The notes: a model not told the origin generated them from the letters alone. Counted from the first letter of the stretch, positions 1-6,141 are shown. The stretch is DNA of 6,178 bases from an uncultured Rhodoferax sp. (GCA_936943465.1 CAKZJN010000170.1:1-6178), one strand, 5' to 3'. A program made the numbers and translations.

Positions 1-327
1 CCCATGGTCGCGCAGGCCGGCATGGTGTCCAGCACCGAATCGTTTGCCACAACGGCCCAAACCGACGCGCGTGCCAAAGTCAGCGCCGTGTTGGCCCGTG
101 AAGATGTGCGCGCCGGCCTGGCTGAACGCGGGCTGAGCGTGGAACAGGCGCAGGCGCGGGTGCAGGCCATGACCGACGACGAAGTGAACCAACTCGCAGG
201 TCGTATCGACCAAGTCCCAGCCGGTGGCGACATTCTGAGCATGATGTTCACAGTGTTCATCGTGCTGCTGATTACTGACATTCTGGGTCTGACGAAGGTG
301 TATCCGTTTACCCGATCGATTCGATGA
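1..327 (+). CDS. PA2779-family exported small protein, 5'-truncated by the window edge
   Basis: This is the 3' part of a small gene; the codon before the first in-window ATG (4-6) is open (Pro), so the true start probably lies outside the window. The visible protein opens with P-MVAQA-GMVSS, which reads as the end of a signal peptide with an AxA-type signal peptidase site, so the first in-window ATG is probably internal. The middle (about residues 15-70 from that ATG) is polar and helical, with many Ala, Arg and Glu. A hydrophobic stretch at about residues 77-95, followed by LTKVYPFTRSIR, looks like a C-terminal membrane anchor. This layout matches the PA2779 family as I remember it: a short secreted protein of unknown function usually encoded beside a PA2778-type peptidase. 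The partner gene follows directly and overlaps the stop codon (ATGA at 324-327), so the two are probably co-transcribed and translationally coupled. The biochemical role is unknown; the family call rests on context and sequence pattern. Confidence 0.8.
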   Translation, partial: PMVAQAGMVSSTESFATTAQTDARAKVSAVLAREDVRAGLAERGLSVEQAQARVQAMTDDEVNQLAGRIDQVPAGGDILSMMFTVFIVLLITDILGLTKVYPFTRSIR

Positions 328-1286
328 ATTTTTTCCGTTCAGTGCAATTTGCCCCCGCTTTTGCGGGGGTCTTTTTTTGTGCTGTGCTCGCGGGCTGCGC
401 CACGCCCCAGGTGAGCCAGTTGCGTGGCGACGCGCTGCAAACGGCCATGGCACCGGTTGCCGACAACGCCCAGGTTCCCTTTTTCGCCCAAAAGGAATAC
501 GAATGTGGCCCCGCATCGCTGGCCATGGTGATGACGGCAGCGGGCGTTCCGGTGTCACCGGAGGCGCTGGTAGAGCAGGTTTACCTGCCCGCGCGCAAGG
601 GATCCTTGCAGGTGGAAATGCTGGCCGCGACGCGCCAGCGCGGCCTGTTCGCCTTCACCCTGCAGCCGTCGGTGCGGGCGCTGCTGCAAGAGGTGGCAGC
701 GGGGCACCCGGTGCTGGTGCTGCAAAACCTCTCCTTGCCGCTGGTGCCGGTCTGGCATTACGCCGTGGTGATCGGCTACAACCTGGAGCGCAACACCATC
801 ACCCTGCACTCGGGCGAAACCGAGCGGCTGGAAATGTCTTTGTTTACCTTTGAGCGCACCTGGGCGCGGGGGAACCACTGGGCCATGCTGGCGCTGGCGC
901 CCGGCGTGCTGCCGGTGAGTGCCGATGCAGGTACGGTGGCGCGCAGTGCAGCGGCGCTGGAGGCTTCGCACCCTGCAGTAGCCCGCCGCGTGTACACGGC
1001 TGCAGTGCAACGCTGGCCGCTCGATGCACCCTTGCAACTGGGCTTGGGCAACAGCGCCTATGCCGACAAGGATGTGCCCGCTGCCGTCGCGGCGTACCAA
1101 GCCGCCGTCAAGCTGCAGCCGGACTATGCCGATGCCTGGAACAACCTCGCGCAGGCACAAGTGGACTTGGGCAACAGGAACGCCGCCGTCGATGCCATCG
1201 CGCAGGCCGTGCGCCTGGGTGGCCCGCGCTTAGCCAGTTACCAATCTTTGCAGTCGCAAATTCAAGCCCGCCCGCCGTTTCCGTAA
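324..1286 (+). CDS. PA2778-family lipoprotein: C39-like cysteine peptidase domain plus TPR repeats
   Basis: A 320-residue predicted lipoprotein. Residues 1-24 form a signal peptide and LAGC at 22-25 is a lipobox, so Cys25 would be lipidated and the protein anchored on the periplasmic side of the envelope. Residues about 50-185 resemble a C39 (bacteriocin-processing type) papain-like domain: Gln56 and Cys61 in the Q-x4-CGPAS motif, and His145 in WHYAVVIGY. The usual later Asp/Asn is replaced by a HSG motif at 162-164. Residues about 235-302 hold two TPR-like repeats (ADAWNNLAQAQ starts the second), which suggests protein-protein contacts. The ATG at 324 overlaps the stop of the PA2779-type gene and has no recognisable Shine-Dalgarno, fitting translational coupling. 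No later start would leave a working signal peptide before the lipobox. Substrate and pathway are unknown; proteolytic activity is inferred from the family, not shown. An intrinsic terminator lies inside codons 10-18. Confidence 0.87.
   Translation: MNFFRSVQFAPAFAGVFFCAVLAGCATPQVSQLRGDALQTAMAPVADNAQVPFFAQKEYECGPASLAMVMTAAGVPVSPEALVEQVYLPARKGSLQVEMLAATRQRGLFAFTLQPSVRALLQEVAAGHPVLVLQNLSLPLVPVWHYAVVIGYNLERNTITLHSGETERLEMSLFTFERTWARGNHWAMLALAPGVLPVSADAGTVARSAAALEASHPAVARRVYTAAVQRWPLDAPLQLGLGNSAYADKDVPAAVAAYQAAVKLQPDYADAWNNLAQAQVDLGNRNAAVDAIAQAVRLGGPRLASYQSLQSQIQARPPFP
352..378 (+). terminator. Intrinsic terminator or attenuator nested in the signal-peptide codons of the PA2778-type gene
   Basis: A perfect 7-bp stem CCCCCGC (352-358) and GCGGGGG (363-369) with a TTTT loop, followed by TC and seven T residues (372-378). 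This is a canonical rho-independent terminator on the plus strand. It begins 25 bases after the stop of the PA2779-type gene, the expected place for that gene's terminator, but it also lies within codons 10-18 of the overlapping downstream gene. Ribosomes moving across the ATGA overlap could block the hairpin, so termination may depend on translation. The structure is seen directly; the regulatory reading is inference. Confidence 0.8.
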
Positions 1287-1291
1287 AGGGA

Positions 1292-2302
1292 CTAGCGGTA
1301 GTCGCCCAAGTCGATGGCTTTGTCGCTAACGGCTTCATCCGGCCAGTTCGAATACCAAATGGCATGGCTGGCTGCGCCGGACTGCAACGCGGCGCGCTCA
1401 AAGCCGGCAACCGGGGGTAGCCATGGCTCCACGGTCACGTCAAAACGCGGTACTGAAAAGTACGGAAACGCCTGCCGCTGCAGGCCGCTGCGGTTGATCA
1501 CCCGGTGCGGCGTGGACACCAGACGGCCGCCGCTCAGCAGTTCCAGCATGTCCCCGATGTTGACCAAGTACTCGTCCGGCTCGCAGCCTGCGTCCACCCA
1601 TTCGCCGCCCTTGGTTCGGACCTCCAGGCCCTCCACCGGGTCGTGCGCCAGAAAGGTCAGGAAATTGAAGTCCTTGTGCGGGTGGATGCCCCAGTGGTCG
1701 CTGTCAGGGCTGCCCGGCGGATAGTTCAACAGCGTCATGTTGGTCAGCGGCTGGTCCAGCAAGGCGAGCACGGCATCAGCGTCCATACCCAAGGCTTGCG
1801 CCAGGGCACGCAGCACGGTGGCGTTGAGCTGGTCCATGGCGGCCCAATAGGCCAACACGGCGGAGCGGACATCGTGCGCGATGGGCGGCCACCGGTTGGG
1901 GCCGTAGAGCGCGCACCGTTGGCGCAGCGGGTCTTCCGGGCTCACGTTCCAATGCAGTTTCCAGGCCTCGTACTGGTCGGGCCGTTGCGTTCCGTCGTTG
2001 GGCGTGAAATAGCCCAGCGGGACATAGCCACGGTAGTTGTCCTTTTGCACCTGGAAGTCGCGGTAGTGGTTGCGCGGCGCCTCAAACACCGCCTTGACGG
2101 CAGCCCGCATCGCTCCCAAGGTGTCGGCCGGCACGCCGGTGCCCTGCAGGATGACAAAGCCCGTGTTCGCCATGGCGTCGAACAGGGCGGCATGGCAGGC
2201 GGTGGTTTGTGTTTCGGATGCGCCAGGAGTGACCAGGCTCGAAATATCGACTTTGGGCAGGGCGAGTGGCATGGGGTGTGAAAACGCGGCGGCGGTGGGC
2301 AT
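1292..2302 (-). CDS. Isopenicillin-N-synthase-like Fe(II)/2-oxoglutarate-dependent oxygenase
   Basis: A 336-residue cytosolic enzyme of the IPNS/2OG-Fe(II) oxygenase superfamily. The N-terminal domain (about 13-130) begins LALPKVDIS and has GFVILQGTGVP, typical of the DIOX_N region. The C-terminal double-stranded beta-helix carries the iron triad: His209 and Asp211 in HPHKDFNFLT, and His266 in TPHRVIN. Arg276 in RQAFPYFSVP is the expected 2-oxoglutarate carboxylate ligand, although the usual RxS serine is Ala278. Family members oxidise, hydroxylate or cyclise small molecules with O2; the substrate cannot be told from sequence. The start at 2302 (MPTAAAF) is chosen because the domain begins soon after it. 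An ATG at 2272 is the main alternative, and the ATG at 2485 would add 61 residues with no visible homology, running antisense to the GntR-like frame. None has a good Shine-Dalgarno. It converges with the PA2778-type gene, with 5 bp between the stops. Confidence 0.87.
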   Translation of the reverse strand: MPTAAAFSHPMPLALPKVDISSLVTPGASETQTTACHAALFDAMANTGFVILQGTGVPADTLGAMRAAVKAVFEAPRNHYRDFQVQKDNYRGYVPLGYFTPNDGTQRPDQYEAWKLHWNVSPEDPLRQRCALYGPNRWPPIAHDVRSAVLAYWAAMDQLNATVLRALAQALGMDADAVLALLDQPLTNMTLLNYPPGSPDSDHWGIHPHKDFNFLTFLAHDPVEGLEVRTKGGEWVDAGCEPDEYLVNIGDMLELLSGGRLVSTPHRVINRSGLQRQAFPYFSVPRFDVTVEPWLPPVAGFERAALQSGAASHAIWYSNWPDEAVSDKAIDLGDYR

Positions 2303-2366
2303 GACGCAGTTTGGCTCAAAAGCGAGATCAATGCACTTCGATGGCAAAGGGTCAACTCCAGGTTGA

Positions 2367-2546
2367 ATGCAAAAGTGGTCCTCACTTGGTTCTATTGTCG
2401 CTATCCAACTTCCATTTGAGGTCAAGAACCCACACGACTGCTCACCGGCGTTTATCCAGTTAGCAAGGGACATTGACCGCGACATCCGTACGGGAAAATT
2501 CGGTGTAGGCCAGGCGCCTCCATCTGAACGGGTGCTGGCTCAGTAA
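2367..2546 (+). pseudogene. Truncated GntR-family regulator fragment (N-terminal winged-helix region only)
   Basis: A 59-codon frame from ATG 2367 to TAA 2544-2546. Its last 30 or so residues include QLARDIDRDIRTGKF, then GVGQAPPSERVLAQ, then stop. This closely follows the GntR winged-helix pattern in which a helix ending ..I..G is followed by ..pG..LPSeReLA.. and then the recognition helix. The stop falls exactly where the recognition helix should start, so the product could not bind DNA in the normal way. I looked in the other two frames after 2546 for the missing helix and for the effector or aminotransferase-like domain, and found no convincing continuation. The first 28 residues match nothing I know. 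The fragment is divergent from the oxygenase gene with 64 bp between their starts, the usual place for a regulator of that gene. The likely reading is a decayed local regulator; a functional small protein is possible but less likely. A weak AGG lies 4 bases before the ATG. Confidence 0.5.
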
Positions 2547-2607
2547 CGCTTCTCATAAGGCAAGAGTAGCGCCAAGGGCCGCGCCCGCCATACCTCAATG
2601 GGCTGAA

Positions 2608-2636
2608 TTGACGACCTGAAATCAGGTAAATATTTG
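2608..2636 (+). promoter_or_regulatory. Possible promoter with an inverted-repeat operator in its spacer
   Basis: TTGACG (2608-2613) matches the sigma-70 -35 box at five of six bases. With a 17-base spacer the -10 position holds TATTTG (2631-2636), only a partial match. The spacer contains a perfect inverted repeat, ACCTGA-AA-TCAGGT (2614-2627), the position where a repressor would block RNA polymerase. If used, it would give a leader of nearly 200 bases before the cyclase GTG. The inverted repeat is certain; promoter and operator function are inference. Confidence 0.33.
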
Positions 2637-2766
2637 TGAGACAGCAGGACGTAGCGCTGAGCGACGGCATGCACTTACAGGCGATGACTTTTGCCGCAAA
2701 TGATCTTTCGCATCTCGCCTAATAAACACGGTGCTACAAAGCATCTGGTTGGATGGCGTTAGCGAG

Positions 2767-2802
2767 CAAACCGGTTTGGGCTTCACGCACGCCGCATGCG
2801 TG
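2767..2802 (+). repeat. Perfect 12-bp palindrome followed by a short stem-loop in the cyclase leader
   Basis: CAAACCGGTTTG (2767-2778) is a perfect palindrome. It is followed at once by CACGCA (2784-2789) and TGCGTG (2797-2802), which can pair around a 7-base loop. Both lie upstream of the preferred cyclase start, so they could be an operator or leader-RNA structures. Neither has a T-run after it, so they are not terminators. No known riboswitch consensus was recognised. Confidence 0.4.
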
Positions 2803-2825
2803 GTCAATGGAGTAAAGGTCCCTAG

Positions 2826-2833
2826 AAAAGGAA
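2826..2833 (+). promoter_or_regulatory. Ribosome binding site that decides the cyclase start
   Basis: AAAAGGAA, with the AGGA core at 2829-2832, lies 6 bases before GTG 2839. This is the best Shine-Dalgarno match near any candidate start of the cyclase. It is the reason for preferring 2839 over the further upstream GTG codons at 2731 and 2800, neither of which has a comparable site. Confidence 0.7.
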
Positions 2834-2838
2834 CTCAA

Positions 2839-5415
2839 GTGGACGTAAAGCTTGCGACAGGTTTGCCCATTTGGCAGAGAAGCCTGGCCTTTGCGTTGCT
2901 GGTCGTTGCTGGGCTGGCTGGCAACTACCTCAAGTATCCGATTTTTCTCAACATAGATTTTTTGTTTGGAAGCATCTTCGCGATGCTGGCTTTGCAATTC
3001 TTTGGTGCTTGGCCTGGTGTTGTGGCCGCCACCCTGATCGGCGCTTTGTCCTTCCTGCTATGGAATCACCCCTATGCCGTCGTCATAGTGGCCTTGGAAG
3101 TAGCCGCGGTCGCTTGGATCATGCGCCGGAAGAAATTTGGATTGGTGCTTGCCGATGGGATCTACTGGCTCTCTATCGGAATGCCGCTGGTCTATGTGTT
3201 CTATCTCGGCGTCATGGATGTGCCCATTGAGAACACGACCATTGTGATGACCAAACAGGCCGTCAATGGCATCGCCAATGCATTGATCGCCAGACTCATG
3301 TTCACTGGGTTCGTGCTGGCAACAAAAACCGGACAAATTGCCTACCGCGATCTGGTCTACAACCTGCTTGCCGTCTTTGCCCTGTATCCCGCGCTCTTCC
3401 TGCTGATGGTGGCAAGTCACAACGATTTTCTGGATGCTGACCTAAGCATCCGAGCGGCAATGCTAAGAAACACCCGGGTTATCAACAATTACGTCGAGCT
3501 CTGGGTTCAGGACAGAAGAATGATCGTTGCTTACCTGGCAAAAATGGCTGAGAAGCTCCCGGCTTCACAGATGCAGTCTGAGCTGGAGCAAGCACAAGCT
3601 GAAGGAAAAAACTTTCAGCGCATCTCCCTAACGGACCAACATTCTGTAACCACAGCCCTCTCACCTTTGGTGGATGAGTTTGGCGCGTCCAACATCGGCA
3701 AGAACGATGCGGACCGACCCTTCATCCCCACCTTGAAACAAACAGGCCAGCCCATGCTCTCGGAAGTTGTGATGGGCCGAGTCGGGCATCCCGCGCCGGT
3801 TGTAAGCATATTGGCCCCTTTTCTAATCAGCGGCCACTATGGCGGTCTTATCAGCGGCAGCCTCAGCCTGGATCAGCTTCGGGAGCACCTGCAAGAGAGT
3901 GTTGAAGGTGATGCAACTGTCTTTACCCTGGTTGACAGAAACGGAAATGTCATATTGAGCAACCGCAAGGGTCAAGAGATGATGACGGCCATCGATCGCG
4001 GTCTGGGCAATCTGAGTCAACTGGACCAGACGCTTTCACAGTGGCAACCAATGGTGCCACCCAACACGCCCTTATCGGAACGCTGGCGGTCGTCTTTCTA
4101 TGTGTCGGACACAACCATTGGAGATTTCGCTGAATGGCACCTGGTTTTAGAACAACCGGTCGCGCCATTTCAGAAGGTGTTGTATGAGCGCTATACCTAT
4201 CAGTTGGCGCTGCTGTTTTTGGTGCTGTTGTCGGCCATGGTGCTGGCGGAGTTCTTGAGCCGCAAGGTGGCAGCAAGAACACAGGAACTCAGCGCCTTCA
4301 CGAAACATTTGTCCGCAGATCTTGGCCGGGGCATGCAGCCAGTTTGGCCACGCAGCAATCTGACGGAGTTTGATCAGCTCATCAGGAATTTCAGGGAAAT
4401 GGCAGGGTTGCTAGGGGACCAATTCGATGTCAACCACCAGTTGGCCGAGTCCCTGGAGCAGCGCGTTTCACAACGCACGGTGGCCCTTGCCAACAGCGAA
4501 GAAAAGTATCGCCTGCTGATTGAGAACAGCCACGACATCATCTACACGCTCGACAGAGAGGGCATTTTTACATTTGTGTCAAATGCCTGGACCGAGTTGC
4601 TGGGGCATCCAATTGGCGATGTGCTTGGCCATGCATTTATCCCATTTGTGCACCCAGATGATCTTGCAAACTGCATGGCCTCCATGGCAGAAGTGTTACA
4701 GGGCGGGCGGCCACAGCACAACATCGAATACCGTATTCGCCACTTGGACGGTTCGTGGCGTTGGCATACGACCAATTCGATTCCAATGAGGAACGAATCA
4801 TGCGAAGTCATTGGATGCGAGGGCATCACGTCCGACATCACGGAGCGCAAGGCGGAAGAAGGGCAGGTTCATCAAATGGCGTTCTATGACGTGCTGACCA
4901 AACTGCCCAACCGCAGATTGCTCGGCGACCGAATGAATCAAGCAATGGCAGCCAGCAAACGCAGCGCCTGCTATGGGGCCTTGATGTTCATCGATCTGGA
5001 CAACTTTAAACCGCTCAATGATGCGCACGGCCATTGGGTGGGTGATTTGATGTTGATCGAGGTTGCCAAACGGCTGCTGTCTTGCGTGCGTCGAGTCGAC
5101 ACAGTGGCACGTTTTGGAGGCGACGAGTTTGTGGTGCTGCTGGGGGACCTGGATCGAGATAAGGGGGAATCAACCAATCAGGCGCGAGTGGTCGCCGAGA
5201 AAATTCGCGCCAGTCTGGCGCTGCCCTACCTGCTATCGGTTGAAGCGTTGCGCTCTGCGGCCACGGTGGTCGAGCATCATTGTTCGGCCTGCATAGGTGT
5301 GGTGGTCTTTGTGAACCATGAAATCAATCCGGAAGATGCCCTCAGATGGGCTGACAGTGCGATGTACCAAGCTAAGGGAAAGGGGCGCAATAGGGTTCAG
5401 TTTTATGAAGAGTAG
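2839..5415 (+). CDS. Membrane sensor diguanylate cyclase (multi-TM, Cache-like, PAS, GGDEF)
   Basis: An 858-residue inner-membrane protein that should make c-di-GMP from two GTP. Residues about 15-190 are hydrophobic, with about seven helices and recurrent motifs WNHPYA (75-80), IGMPLVYVFY (113-122) and KQAVNG. About 190-450 is a periplasmic region ending near another TM helix (455-475), with the spacing and LVDRNGNVILSN signature of a double-Cache sensor. A HAMP-like linker and coiled coil (about 476-553) lead to a PAS/PAC domain (about 554-674, ending SDITERK). The GGDEF domain runs from about 680: DVLTKLPNR (684-692), metal-site Asp719 in FIDLDNFK, NDAHGH (727-732), the intact GGDEF motif (760-764) and an RxxD inhibitory site (Arg751-Asp754) five residues before it. 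Catalysis and product inhibition both look intact, and there is no EAL domain. The GTG at 2839 is chosen for its ribosome binding site; an upstream GTG at 2731 would add 36 residues. Local GC is lower than in the left-hand genes. The ligand is unknown. Confidence 0.92.
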   Translation: MDVKLATGLPIWQRSLAFALLVVAGLAGNYLKYPIFLNIDFLFGSIFAMLALQFFGAWPGVVAATLIGALSFLLWNHPYAVVIVALEVAAVAWIMRRKKFGLVLADGIYWLSIGMPLVYVFYLGVMDVPIENTTIVMTKQAVNGIANALIARLMFTGFVLATKTGQIAYRDLVYNLLAVFALYPALFLLMVASHNDFLDADLSIRAAMLRNTRVINNYVELWVQDRRMIVAYLAKMAEKLPASQMQSELEQAQAEGKNFQRISLTDQHSVTTALSPLVDEFGASNIGKNDADRPFIPTLKQTGQPMLSEVVMGRVGHPAPVVSILAPFLISGHYGGLISGSLSLDQLREHLQESVEGDATVFTLVDRNGNVILSNRKGQEMMTAIDRGLGNLSQLDQTLSQWQPMVPPNTPLSERWRSSFYVSDTTIGDFAEWHLVLEQPVAPFQKVLYERYTYQLALLFLVLLSAMVLAEFLSRKVAARTQELSAFTKHLSADLGRGMQPVWPRSNLTEFDQLIRNFREMAGLLGDQFDVNHQLAESLEQRVSQRTVALANSEEKYRLLIENSHDIIYTLDREGIFTFVSNAWTELLGHPIGDVLGHAFIPFVHPDDLANCMASMAEVLQGGRPQHNIEYRIRHLDGSWRWHTTNSIPMRNESCEVIGCEGITSDITERKAEEGQVHQMAFYDVLTKLPNRRLLGDRMNQAMAASKRSACYGALMFIDLDNFKPLNDAHGHWVGDLMLIEVAKRLLSCVRRVDTVARFGGDEFVVLLGDLDRDKGESTNQARVVAEKIRASLALPYLLSVEALRSAATVVEHHCSACIGVVVFVNHEINPEDALRWADSAMYQAKGKGRNRVQFYEE

Positions 5416-5442
5416 TCAATTGCCTATGCACAAGCAGGTAGC

Positions 5443-5467
5443 AAAAAAACTGGCGCGTGTTCTGCCA
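5443..5467 (-). terminator. Probable weak intrinsic terminator of the response regulator gene
   Basis: On the minus strand, 12 bases after the response regulator stop, TGGC and GCCA (5464-5467 and 5451-5454) can pair around a 9-base loop, followed by G and seven T residues (complement of the A-run 5443-5449). The stem is only 4 bp, so termination may be inefficient. A separate perfect 6-bp inverted repeat, ACATAG/CTATGT with a 5-base loop, lies just before it at 5469-5485 and overlaps the stop codon. No terminator is evident on the plus strand for the convergent cyclase gene. Confidence 0.4.
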
Positions 5468-5478
5468 ACATAGCGTGC

Positions 5479-6141
5479 CTATGTCGCTGGGTAAAGGTTA
5501 GTCAGCCCGGTTCGCAAGGCGAAGGTGGTTAACTCCGCGACGGTGTGCAGATCCAGCTTATTCATGATGTTGCGCCGATGCACATCCACCGTGCTGGTGG
5601 CGATGTGCAAGTCCGCGCCGATTTGTGGAGAACTCTTTCCCAACGCCAACATCCGCAAAACCTGGGCTTCGCGCCGGCCCAACTGGGCGGATTTTGGATT
5701 GGATGCGCTTGCTTTGGCCCCCACCCGGCTGGAGTCCACCAGCACCGCCGTGGCCTCAGGGCAAAGAAAGGCTTTGCCTGCTGCTGCACTTGCAATGGCA
5801 TGCACAAGCAGCTCACCTGCGGCAGACTTCACCACATAGGCGATTGCTCCCGCATCGAGCATTTCCATCGTAAATTGCTTGTAGCTGTAGGCCGAAAGCG
5901 CAACGACCTTCAACGCGGGGTACTTTGCTATGAGGATGCGTGTGGCCTCGATGCCGTTGATGCCCGGCATGCTCACATCCATTACGACCACATCGGGTTG
6001 TAGCCTTGCCACCGCTTCTTCAATCAGCGCACCACTACCCAATTCACCCACCACGACAATACCGGCCTCCCGGTCGAGCATGATGTGCAATGCCTCGCGA
6101 AACATCGCGTGATCATCTACTAGAAGTACTTTGGTTTTCAT
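5479..6141 (-). CDS. NarL/FixJ-type two-component response regulator
   Basis: A 220-residue cytosolic transcription factor of normal length for the family. The receiver domain (about 3-120) has the acidic pair Asp9-Asp10 in LLVDDH, the phosphoacceptor Asp55 in VVMDVSMPG, Ser83, Tyr102 and the conserved Lys105 in VVKSA. A polar linker (about 136-151) leads to a LuxR-type helix-turn-helix (about 152-210) with LGRREAQVLRMLALG, the recognition helix STVDVHRRNIMNKL and a short C-terminal tail. All residues needed for phosphorylation and DNA binding are present. The ATG at 6141 gives a receiver domain that starts in the standard way (MKTKVLLVDDH); only a weak purine stretch lies upstream. The upstream frame overlapping this ATG is compatible with a co-transcribed sensor kinase whose 3' end reaches the window edge. 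The target genes cannot be inferred. It converges on the diguanylate cyclase gene with 63 bp between them, so a functional link is not implied. Confidence 0.94.
   Translation of the reverse strand: MKTKVLLVDDHAMFREALHIMLDREAGIVVVGELGSGALIEEAVARLQPDVVVMDVSMPGINGIEATRILIAKYPALKVVALSAYSYKQFTMEMLDAGAIAYVVKSAAGELLVHAIASAAAGKAFLCPEATAVLVDSSRVGAKASASNPKSAQLGRREAQVLRMLALGKSSPQIGADLHIATSTVDVHRRNIMNKLDLHTVAELTTFALRTGLTNLYPAT

Larger units (their letters stand above)
2303..2838. other. Long region without an intact gene between the oxygenase and the diguanylate cyclase
   Basis: About 536 bp separate the oxygenase start (minus strand) from the preferred cyclase start (plus strand). The left part (2303-2366) should hold the oxygenase promoter; on the minus strand a TTGACC near 2350 is the only -35-like match I see, and no convincing -10 goes with it. 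Positions 2367-2546 hold a short frame resembling the start of a GntR regulator. From 2547 to 2838 there are two perfect inverted repeats (2614-2627 and 2767-2778), a weak promoter candidate, a small stem-loop at 2784-2802 and a strong ribosome binding site at 2826-2833. I see no tRNA, no insertion-sequence ends and no known riboswitch. Short open frames on the minus strand here have unconvincing proteins. Confidence 0.6.

Noticed and set aside
555..1160. Long minus-strand open frame opposite the PA2778-type gene.
   Set aside because: It is antisense to a well-supported gene with clear motifs. High GC keeps stop codons rare, and its protein (rich in Arg, His, Gln) shows no domain.
1505..2281. 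Long plus-strand open frame opposite the oxygenase.
   Set aside because: It is a shadow of the oxygenase gene, whose iron-binding motifs are intact; the product has no recognisable domain.
2302..2485. N-terminal extension of the oxygenase to ATG 2485.
   Set aside because: The 61 extra residues have no recognisable domain content, the domain starts soon after 2302, and the extension would run antisense across the GntR-like frame.
2576..2586. GGGC-CGC-GCCC short hairpin.
   Set aside because: It has a 4-bp stem without a T-run, which is expected by chance in GC-rich sequence.
2715..2765. Integron attC-like arrangement: GCCTAAT, an inner TGCT/AGCA pair and GCGTTAGC about 50 bp apart.
   Set aside because: The outer boxes do not match the RYYYAAC / GTTRRRY core sites, the inner arms do not pair in the attC order, and there is no integrase or cassette gene nearby.
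2452..2807. Two minus-strand open frames (2452-2670 and 2622-2807) in the intergenic region.
   Set aside because: They overlap each other and the GntR-like frame, have no ribosome binding site that I can see, and their products look like random Cys/Arg/Ser-rich translation.
2643..2838. c-di-GMP or other riboswitch in the long cyclase leader.
   Set aside because: No GEMM-type conserved loop or other known aptamer core was recognised, and no terminator-like expression platform lies before the start codon.
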